Of a stretch of DNA of 20,469 nucleotides, positions 1 through 4,919 are shown in pieces; the first letter of the stretch is position 1, and each line of letters starts with the position of its first letter. The translations under genes and the position numbers were made by a program. The stretch is taken from IMG/VR virus record IMGVR_UViG_3300032288_001473, positions 1 through 20,469 of that record; one strand, written 5' to 3'. The stretch comes from a virus. The notes under the pieces are model-generated. The model was given only the letters and a program-made list of their open reading frames with translations, did not search any database and was not told the DNA's origin.

Positions 1-738
1 AGCTATTGCAACCGGGCTGGATTGACCTGGGTTGGCCAGGATCGGATTGGCAAGGATCTGGGTGTCTCCAAGCAGTCGATCAATAAGCAGGTTAAGCGCT
101 TAGTCGAGCTCGGCTATCTCGAGGTAGTGAGCAAAGGATTCAGAGGCGAGCGTGCCAACACCATGCGGGTGATCTTCGATCCAGCAATCAAGACCGAGGA
201 TGCCATTGCTATCACCAGCGGCCAGGAAGACACCAGAGCGCCTCATATGGCCAAGCAGGAGACCAGGAAGATGACCGAGCCTGAACCAGAATTCACAGAC
301 GAACAGATGGCCGCTAACCGACAGAGATTGAGAGAGATGCTGTCGGGTATGGCACCAAAGAATCACACCACTCACGGATTGCAATCGATAGGAGATGTCA
401 TGGGAACAACACGCAAACTGAAGGCTAAAAAGCCATCACATAGTCAACCCAATACGGTTGACAATGACAAGGGCTTACATAGTCAACTTCATAGTCAACC
501 CAATGGAGTTGACGGAACACGAAAAAACATAGGTTTAGGAGAGGTTATAAGTCTTTATGAAGAAATAATTAAAAGAAGGTTTATGGTTTCTGTTACGACA
601 ACCGAAGTTGATTTGAAAGCTGCGGAAATCTTGTGCGAGGTTGGTGTGACTGCCAGCGAGCTCGATGCCGCGATGTCGGAGCAGCTGCCGATGGTGCTGA
701 TTGCAGAAAAGATCCTCAATGCGAGGGTGTCGCGCTGA
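1..738 (+). CDS. Phage replication initiator, winged-helix (lambda O-like role), 5'-partial
   Basis: The frame is open from base 1, so the true start lies upstream; a TTG at base 22 is only the first possible start inside the window. The first 60 or so visible residues form a winged-helix DNA-binding domain of the kind found in phage and plasmid replication initiators (HTH_36-like): W-x-G-Q-D-R-I-G-K-D-L-G-V-S, a recognition helix with S-I-N-K-Q-V-K-R-L, then a wing around L-G-Y-L-E-V-V. A long polar linker follows, then a C-terminal helical part of about 65 residues starting at GEVISLYEEI. The linker DNA (439-513) contains inverted repeats and is followed by AT-rich DNA, as in lambda O, whose gene contains the origin. 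The likely role is to bind the origin and recruit a helicase or its loader (inference). It could instead be a transcriptional regulator. The stop overlaps an ATG at 738. Confidence 0.72.
   Translation, partial: SYCNRAGLTWVGQDRIGKDLGVSKQSINKQVKRLVELGYLEVVSKGFRGERANTMRVIFDPAIKTEDAIAITSGQEDTRAPHMAKQETRKMTEPEPEFTDEQMAANRQRLREMLSGMAPKNHTTHGLQSIGDVMGTTRKLKAKKPSHSQPNTVDNDKGLHSQLHSQPNGVDGTRKNIGLGEVISLYEEIIKRRFMVSVTTTEVDLKAAEILCEVGVTASELDAAMSEQLPMVLIAEKILNARVSR
439..513. repeat. Iteron-like inverted repeats inside the initiator gene
   Basis: Two full copies and one half copy share the start CATAGTCAAC. Copy 1 (439-462) has GTCAAC at 443-448 and its reverse complement GTTGAC at 457-462, separated by 8 bases. 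Copy 3 (490-513) has GTCAAC at 494-499 and GTTGAC at 508-513, again 8 bases apart. Between them, 478-487 is a half-site, CATAGTCAAC. Copies 1 and 3 also share CCCAAT in the spacer. This is the expected form of binding sites for a dimeric initiator. They could also be operators or a simple coding duplication. Confidence 0.6.
439..600. other. Candidate replication origin (iterons plus AT-rich region)
   Basis: The iteron cluster at 439-513 is followed directly by a stretch (521-600) that is about 71% A+T by hand count, in a genome that is otherwise GC-richer. Iterons beside an easily melted region inside the initiator gene is the lambda ori arrangement (established for lambda). That this sequence fires replication is inference. 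It could also be an AT-rich recombination joint within the gene. Confidence 0.45.
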
Positions 739-882
739 TGGCAATACCGTTTAAAAGCGTTTTAAGGTACCTACAAGCTGCTGCTGTAGGTGGGTGGCTA
801 CCCTTGCCTAGGTCGGGTAGTAGAAAGCCCTCTGAGAGCCTCTATTCCATTCTGTCCAATCTCCAATCGTTCGTCTGGATTA

Positions 883-911
883 TTGACAGGGTAGGCAGAG
901 GGTGGTGTCAT
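883..911 (+). promoter_or_regulatory. Possible sigma70-type promoter
   Basis: TTGACA at 883-888 is a perfect -35 hexamer. With a 17-base spacer the -10 position reads TGTCAT (906-911), a 4/6 match to TATAAT. It would drive the small genes starting at 1061. The weak -10 makes this tentative. Confidence 0.25.
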
Positions 912-993
912 CTGGCTGGTGGCAGGCAGATCCAAGTGCCTGGCGTGGGGATTGGGCGTTGGACGGCTGCCGGCAGAGGCGACCCTTTCCCCT

Positions 994-1018
994 CCCCCCC
1001 TACGTCCATAGGCGGGGG
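994..1018 (+). other. Strong GC hairpin upstream of gene at 1061
   Basis: A C-run at 994-1000 pairs with the G-run 1011-1018, with one bulged C at 1013, and the stem extends inward by TA/TA to a 6-base loop. No U-run follows directly (U-rich sequence starts about ten bases later), so it is not a canonical terminator. It may be a weak terminator, a processing site or a packaging-related element. Confidence 0.35.
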
Positions 1019-1060
1019 TGTTCCCCTGAAATTTTCCTTACTTTTCCTTGGAGGAGTTTT

Positions 1061-1219
1061 ATGACTGTTGAAGACATTTTGCACGACTTTGTTTTGCAGC
1101 TGCTGAGGCGTGGCTTTACGACCGGCCAGATAGCGCAGGCGTTGGCCTCGCAGAAGGTCAAGATCATGCAGGCCGATGAGTATCTGTCTGCTTTTAAAGA
1201 ATCAAAACTATCACCCTGA
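1061..1219 (+). CDS. Small hypothetical protein, 52 aa
   Basis: An ATG at 1061 sits 5 bases after a very good ribosome-binding site (GGAGGAG, 1050-1056), which decides this start over longer upstream options. The product is 52 residues, mostly helical. An amphipathic first helix (VEDILHDFVLQLLRRG) precedes F-T-T-G-Q-I-A-Q-A-L-A-S, which has the look of a helix-turn-helix or a small regulator. The family is not recognised. It leads a run of closely spaced genes running to the terminase, and the next start is 11 bases downstream. A role in gene control or as a small accessory protein is a guess only. Confidence 0.6.
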   Translation: MTVEDILHDFVLQLLRRGFTTGQIAQALASQKVKIMQADEYLSAFKESKLSP

Positions 1220-1230
1220 AAGGCATCGAG

Positions 1231-1533
1231 ATGGCATACGAACACAAACCAGGTCAAGGCACGCTTGGCAAGGCGAAGACCAAAACCAAAGACACAAGCC
1301 CTGACATGACCGGCAAGATCAAGCTCATGGACGGCAAGGAATACTGGCTCTCGGGCTGGGTTAAGAAGACAGCCAACGGTGGTGAGTTCTACTCGCTCTC
1401 GCTTGGCCAGGAAGTGCAGGCGATGGGTGGGAATAACTACTCAGCTGCGCACTCACCCTTCCCTGCCCAGAGTGCGCACAACCAGGCGAAGGCCAACGGA
1501 TTCCAAGAACTAGACGACGACGTCCCGTTCTGA
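1231..1533 (+). CDS. Small protein with SSB-like acidic C-terminal tail
   Basis: The protein is 100 aa, with a ribosome-binding site GAAAGG at 1218-1223, 7 bases before the ATG. Residues 1-30 are basic and lysine-rich. Residues 26-60 form a likely beta-rich core (TGKIKL...EYWLSGWVKK...EFYSLSLGQ). Residues 61-92 are a flexible Asn/Ala/Gln-rich linker, and the last residues are L-D-D-D-V-P-F. An acidic tail ending in D-D-D-hydrophobic-P-F is the hallmark of bacterial single-stranded DNA-binding proteins, where it docks replication and repair partners (established for SSB). Here the core is only about half the usual OB-fold length. It is probably a phage ssDNA-binding or replisome-docking protein (inference). 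The stop overlaps the next ATG (TGATG). Confidence 0.6.
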   Translation: MAYEHKPGQGTLGKAKTKTKDTSPDMTGKIKLMDGKEYWLSGWVKKTANGGEFYSLSLGQEVQAMGGNNYSAAHSPFPAQSAHNQAKANGFQELDDDVPF

Positions 1534-1970
1534 TGACTAAGGCTCGCGTTTCACAGCAGATTCCATCGCTCAAAAATTGGGGCGGTGTGCGCTCGATCCA
1601 GCGCCGACTTGAGCGCTCGGCCACGATCGTGGAAAACCGAGAGGCGGTCGCCTTTTCGCTGCTGTCTATGGCCAACACCAAGATCACCGATATCTTGACC
1701 TGGGACGAAGACGGCAACGTGAAGGTCAAAGCCGCCTCTGCTATCCCTGACCACGCCCTGCAGGCGATTAAGAACATCAAGGTCACAAAAGGCAAGGACG
1801 GCGCCCAGACACTCGACATCGAGCTCTACGACAAGATCGGTGTGCTACGCCTACTGGCCAAAGCATCGGGACTCTTGGACAACCCAGACGATGGAGACAA
1901 ACCATCGGTGATCGGAATCAACGTACAAGCACCAGACATTCAAGACGCGGAGGTGAAAGATGACGTTTGA
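1533..1970 (+). CDS. terS: Terminase small subunit
   Basis: The product is 145 residues and starts in a TGATG overlap with the gene before. The region from about residue 50 on (ITDILTWDEDGNVKVK, then IPDHALQAIKNIKV) and the helix around residues 93-115 (LDIELYDKIGVLRLLAKASG) match the C-terminal pattern of phage small terminase subunits, where a charged beta hairpin precedes the D-K-x-x-x-L-x-x-L-A-K helix. The N-terminal helix-turn-helix is short, so this is a compact member. TerS recognises the packaging site on phage DNA and loads the large subunit. The large subunit lies 476 bases downstream, after three tiny genes. A shorter start at 1668 is possible but would remove half of the domain. 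The tail after residue 117 is acidic and probably disordered. Confidence 0.75.
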   Translation: MTKARVSQQIPSLKNWGGVRSIQRRLERSATIVENREAVAFSLLSMANTKITDILTWDEDGNVKVKAASAIPDHALQAIKNIKVTKGKDGAQTLDIELYDKIGVLRLLAKASGLLDNPDDGDKPSVIGINVQAPDIQDAEVKDDV

Positions 1971-2190
1971 AGAGTGGATATCTCAACGCCAGGATGCGCG
2001 AACCTGGTCAGAAGATGAAAAAGCTATTGCCGAGCTCACCTGGCGTGAGGCGGCCAAGATGGTTAACGGCCAATGGGACTTGGCCAATCAAATTTCCAAA
2101 AGCCGCATTTCAGATCTTGAACGAGAAATCTCATGGCTCAGTCATGAGAATTGGAATTTGAAAAACATCAAAGGAGGAGCTGACGAATGA
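1960..2190 (+). CDS. Hypothetical protein, 76 aa, between terminase subunits
   Basis: The ATG at 1960 overlaps the end of the small terminase gene by 11 bases and is preceded by a strong ribosome-binding site (GGAGGTG, 1949-1955). The protein is charged and helical throughout, with many Trp and Glu residues (EEWISQRQ, TWREAAKM). Residues 45-70 (SKSRISDLEREISWLSHEN) have coiled-coil heptad character. No signal peptide or membrane segment is seen. The family is not recognised. A dimeric helical accessory protein of the packaging or late-control region is possible. Its stop overlaps the next start (ATGATG). Confidence 0.6.
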   Translation: MTFEEWISQRQDARTWSEDEKAIAELTWREAAKMVNGQWDLANQISKSRISDLEREISWLSHENWNLKNIKGGADE

Positions 2191-2303
2191 TGCCAACACC
2201 CGTATTGATTCATCCGCACGCCGAAGGCCCAGGCGTTTTTCTGTTGTGGATGGTGGCGCTGATCGTCGTAACTATCTGGCGAGCTATCCGGAGCGAGCGC
2301 TGA
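2187..2303 (+). CDS. Tiny single-pass membrane protein, 38 aa
   Basis: The ATG at 2187 follows GGAGGAG (2173-2179) at 7 bases, a very good ribosome-binding site, and overlaps the preceding stop. The ORF encodes 38 residues: a short N-terminus with two His, a hydrophobic segment (GVFLLWMVALIVVTIW) long enough to cross a membrane, then a basic tail (RAIRSER). The stop codon overlaps the next ATG at 2303. Such pairs of tiny membrane proteins are common in phage late regions and may act as holin or antiholin, but nothing here proves lysis function. Confidence 0.55.
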   Translation: MMPTPVLIHPHAEGPGVFLLWMVALIVVTIWRAIRSER

Positions 2304-2446
2304 TGGCCAGCTGGTTGATAGGTGGCATAGGTTTGGTCTACATGGCGGTGAGCGTGCAGCTGCTGCTCGATGGAAAAATCGGTCTAAGTATCGCATTTTT
2401 GGGATATTCGATCGGCAATGTTGGCCTCTACATGGCAGCGAAATAA
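2303..2446 (+). CDS. Tiny two-segment membrane protein, 47 aa
   Basis: It starts in a TGATG overlap with the previous gene and ends in a TAATG overlap with the terminase large subunit, so translation is probably coupled on both sides. Longer starts upstream (such as 2246) would run through the well-supported gene at 2187. The 47 residues form two hydrophobic stretches (WLIGGIGLVYMAVSVQLLL and IGLSIAFLGYSIGNVGLYM) joined by the short polar turn DGK, a hairpin with two membrane passes. Small proteins of this type are frequent beside phage terminase genes and usually have no known role. A holin-like role is possible (inference). Confidence 0.6.
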   Translation: MASWLIGGIGLVYMAVSVQLLLDGKIGLSIAFLGYSIGNVGLYMAAK

Positions 2447-4002
2447 TGGCTAGAACTAAAGAAAAATCTTCTAAAGAATTGCCGATTACAGGCCTTAATC
2501 TCAACTTTTCAACAAGCCCCGAGGTCTACAAGTTCATCCAAAGTAACAAATTTGTTCAAGGGCTCATGGGGCCGGTGGGATCAGGCAAGAGCTACGCCTG
2601 CGCAGCCAAGATCATGATCAAGGCCGTGCAGCAGAAACCCTCGCCAATCGACGGCATCCGGTATTCGCGCTGGGCAATCGTCCGAAATAGCTATCCGATG
2701 CTGAAGACCACAACGATAAAAACCTGGCTCGACCTGTTTCCCGAGAACACCTTCGGCCCGATGTTGTGGACGCCGCCAATTACGCACCACATACGGCTCC
2801 CATCCAGGGGAGATGCAGCCGGCATCGACTGCGAAGTCATATTTCTGGCGCTCGACCAACCAAAAGACGTCAGAAAGCTGCTCTCTCTCGAGCTCACCGG
2901 CGCCTGGGTAAACGAAGCACGCGAATTACCCAAGGCAGTCATCGATGGTCTCACACACCGTGTTGGCCGATATCCCACAAAGCGCGACGGTGGCGCGTCC
3001 TGGCACGGTATCTGGATGGATACCAACCCGATGGATGATGACCATTGGTGGCACCGCCTGGCCGAGAAAGAAAAGCTCGATGGCCAATACGGGTGGGAGT
3101 TTTTTAAGCAGCCTGGTGGCGTGATCGAGGTCGATCCCGTCGATCTTCCAGAAAACCCAGAGGCAAATGACCACATATTTGCGGCCGGCAAGTGGTGGAA
3201 GATCAACTCTAAGGCCGAGAACCTGGGCAACCTACCGGCCGGTTACTACCCACAGATGTTGTTGGGGAAAAACCTTGATTGGATTCGCTGCTATGCCGAG
3301 GGTAAGTACACCTATGTGCAGGAAGGCAAGCCCGTCTGGCAGGAATACGACGACAACCTGATGACGGGTGATGTTGAATACGACCCATCGGTGCCGCTGC
3401 AAGTGGGCTTAGACTTTGGTTTAACGCCAGCTGCGGTGGTTGGCCAGCGGCTAAGTAACGGCCGCTGGGTAATCCTGCATGAGATCGTAACCTTCGACAT
3501 GGGCCTTGAGCGCTTTGGCCAGCAGCTGCTCGCAGATCTCAATGCTCGCTTTCCAAAAGCGCAGATCATGATCTGGGGTGACCCGGCCGGTATGGCCAGG
3601 GATGCAATCTATGAGGTGACCGCGTTTGATCACCTTCGAACCTTGGGGCTCAGAGCTCAACCAGCTCCAAGCAATGATTTCAAAGTGCGACGTGAAGCAG
3701 CTGCTATGCCTATGCAAAGACTGATCGTGGGAAAGCCTGGCCTCATTGTGAACCGGCAATGCAATCTCCTCCGGAAATCGTTAGCCGGTGGCTATCATTT
3801 TAAGAGGATCGCAATTGGTGCCGGGCAGGAGCGATATCGGGATATGCCCAACAAGAACGAGCACTCGCACGTCGGCGACGCCTTTGGCTATCTGCTGCTT
3901 GGTGGCGGCGAACACAGGCGCATGACGAAGACGCCGCTTGGCGTTGGTGGCCAACCAACCACACCGGTCACCGTGTCGATGGACTTCAATGTCTTTGAGT
4001 AG
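2446..4002 (+). CDS. terL: Terminase large subunit (packaging ATPase/nuclease)
   Basis: The product is 518 aa, a normal length for TerL. The N-terminal ATPase has a Walker A motif G-P-V-G-S-G-K-S at residues 42-49 and a Walker B/catalytic Glu region around 150-159 (L-T-G-A-W-V-N-E-A). The C-terminal RNase H-like nuclease shows three expected acidic metal ligands: D323 in GLDFG, D379 in WGDPAG and D478 in HVGDAFGY. It powers DNA translocation into the procapsid through the portal and cuts the concatemer. The start overlaps the previous stop (TAATG) and lacks a clear ribosome-binding site, which suggests coupled translation. It is the last gene before a palindrome and a promoter-like motif, so it may end a transcription unit. 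Confidence 0.95.
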   Translation: MARTKEKSSKELPITGLNLNFSTSPEVYKFIQSNKFVQGLMGPVGSGKSYACAAKIMIKAVQQKPSPIDGIRYSRWAIVRNSYPMLKTTTIKTWLDLFPENTFGPMLWTPPITHHIRLPSRGDAAGIDCEVIFLALDQPKDVRKLLSLELTGAWVNEARELPKAVIDGLTHRVGRYPTKRDGGASWHGIWMDTNPMDDDHWWHRLAEKEKLDGQYGWEFFKQPGGVIEVDPVDLPENPEANDHIFAAGKWWKINSKAENLGNLPAGYYPQMLLGKNLDWIRCYAEGKYTYVQEGKPVWQEYDDNLMTGDVEYDPSVPLQVGLDFGLTPAAVVGQRLSNGRWVILHEIVTFDMGLERFGQQLLADLNARFPKAQIMIWGDPAGMARDAIYEVTAFDHLRTLGLRAQPAPSNDFKVRREAAAMPMQRLIVGKPGLIVNRQCNLLRKSLAGGYHFKRIAIGAGQERYRDMPNKNEHSHVGDAFGYLLLGGGEHRRMTKTPLGVGGQPTTPVTVSMDFNVFE

Positions 4003-4019
4003 ATATCTCTGAGATATCT
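4001..4019. repeat. Perfect 9-bp palindrome after the terminase gene
   Basis: AGATATCTC (4001-4009) and GAGATATCT (4011-4019) are exact reverse complements around a single base, and overlap the terL stop codon. No T-run follows, so it is not a standard terminator. A further GATATCTC lies at 4065-4072, just before the next gene. Operator site for a dimeric regulator is the simplest reading. Confidence 0.55.
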
Positions 4020-4029
4020 GTTGCACATA

Positions 4030-4061
4030 TTGCAGTCAAATGCCCAATAGAATCCATTGAA
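4030..4061 (+). promoter_or_regulatory. Promoter-like motif, copy A
   Basis: TTGCA (4030-4034), GTCAA (4035-4039), then after six bases AATAGAATC followed by CATTGAA (4046-4061). The same elements, with identical GTCAA-to-AATAGAAT spacing, occur at 7956-7992 before the capsid gene. TAGAAT (4048-4053) is a 5/6 match to a -10 hexamer, but no -35 sits at the usual distance here, which points to an activator- or phage-factor-dependent promoter (inference). Confidence 0.5.
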
Positions 4062-4082
4062 ACTGATATCTCGGAGAACATT

Positions 4083-4508
4083 ATGCCCTGGATCATTGCA
4101 GCTGCAACTCTTGCCGCAACGGCCTATTCAACCAGCCAACAACGTAAAGCTGCTAGCGACGCACAGCGCCAAGCGCGTGATGCCGCATCAGCTGCAGCCA
4201 AGCAAGCTGAATCATCTTTGCAAGTTCAACGTGAGCAGGCAGCTGTGGCCAAGCAGCGCCTCGAAGCTGACATTGCAAAAAATGCTGATGAGAAAGCGCG
4301 TTTGGAGAAAGCCGCTAAAGAACAAGCTTCAACACTTGAGGCAGAGCGCCGTGATTACGCCGAGAAGGAAGCCGGCCGCTTGCGTGCAGCTCGCCGCTCT
4401 GGCCGCCGCTCGCTGATCTCTGATGTGCGCTTAAACCCCGAACTTGGGCTAGGTGCGCTTGGTGGTGATACGGCTGCCAACACGCTTGGCTCAACCACGA
4501 TGCAATAA
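4083..4508 (+). CDS. Coiled-coil structural protein, 141 aa (putative)
   Basis: The start follows a GGAG ribosome-binding site (4073-4076). The first 15 residues are hydrophobic and Ala-rich (WIIAAATLAATAY) and could anchor in a membrane or interface. Residues 18-95 form a long Ala/Gln/Lys/Glu coiled coil. The C-terminus has an Arg-rich stretch (RLRAARRSGRRS, about residues 99-110) followed by a Gly/Thr-rich tail. The next gene has a similar plan. Small proteins of this form precede the portal in several podoviruses, but the family's role is not known to me. Minor virion or assembly protein is an inference from position. First gene of the unit running to the terminator at 7907. Confidence 0.6.
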   Translation: MPWIIAAATLAATAYSTSQQRKAASDAQRQARDAASAAAKQAESSLQVQREQAAVAKQRLEADIAKNADEKARLEKAAKEQASTLEAERRDYAEKEAGRLRAARRSGRRSLISDVRLNPELGLGALGGDTAANTLGSTTMQ

Positions 4509-4521
4509 GTAAGGAGAGAAC

Positions 4522-4917
4522 ATGGGTTTAAGAAAATTTATTAGTAAAGTCACATCGCCGGTCACCAAAGTTTTAAACAAGGTAGACAACGCGATTGGCC
4601 TTAACCTGATCCCTGACCCTCCAAAGGACACCGGGCCGACACCAGAAGAAACCGCTGCGTTAAAGGCATTGCAAAACGAAGAGGCTGCTTTCCAAAAGCA
4701 AGTCGCGGAGTATCAGGCACAACAAAAACTCATGGAAACCGAGCTTGCCAAGGCGCAAGAGGATGCGGGTGCTCAAACAGCCAAGCTCAAAGGTGAATCT
4801 GAGGTGATTCAGCGTGAATCTGCCGAGCGCCGTCTGGCGCGTATGCGTTCTCGCAAGCGCTCAACTAGCCGCCCAATGCTGGCCTCTGCCGGCATCAACA
4901 TGAAGAACGAATCATAA
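4522..4917 (+). CDS. Second coiled-coil structural protein, 131 aa (putative)
   Basis: An AAGGAGAG ribosome-binding site precedes the ATG at 4522. The N-terminal 30 residues are basic and amphipathic (LRKFISKVTSPVTKVLNKV), followed by a Pro-rich linker (PDPPKDTGPTPEE) and a helical coiled coil across residues 45-100. The C-terminus holds an Arg/Lys/Ser stretch (RRLARMRSRKRS) and a short tail. The plan (helical body, then an R-R-S-type basic cluster, then a short Gly/Ala/Ser tail) echoes the previous gene, suggesting a paralogous or co-functioning pair. Placed three bases before the portal gene, it is probably part of the head-assembly module. No enzymatic motif is seen. Confidence 0.6.
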   Translation: MGLRKFISKVTSPVTKVLNKVDNAIGLNLIPDPPKDTGPTPEETAALKALQNEEAAFQKQVAEYQAQQKLMETELAKAQEDAGAQTAKLKGESEVIQRESAERRLARMRSRKRSTSRPMLASAGINMKNES

Positions 4918-4919
4918 AG

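Larger units (their letters stand above)
739..1060. other. GC-rich, hairpin-rich gap without a convincing gene
   Basis: This 320-base stretch contains several perfect short stems: ACCTACA/TGTAGGT (769-791), GGGT/ACCC with a 4-base loop (792-803), CAGGCA/TGCCTG (923-942), and a C-tract/G-tract hairpin (994-1018). One frame is open throughout (738-1064) and overlaps both neighbouring genes by one to four bases. Its translation is rich in rare codons (AGG, AGA, CTA) and looks non-coding. Position just before the terminase genes would suit a regulatory leader or a packaging site, but nothing proves either. Confidence 0.4.

Noticed and set aside
439-513. Possible CRISPR-like array
   Set aside because: There are only two full copies, they are inverted repeats with coding spacers, and no spacer-repeat regularity exists.
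738-1064. Open frame of 108 codons overlapping both neighbouring genes
   Set aside because: The TGATG and ATGA overlaps are suggestive, but the codons (AGG, AGA, CTA) and composition differ from real genes here and the DNA is full of hairpins. Kept as a gap of unknown role.
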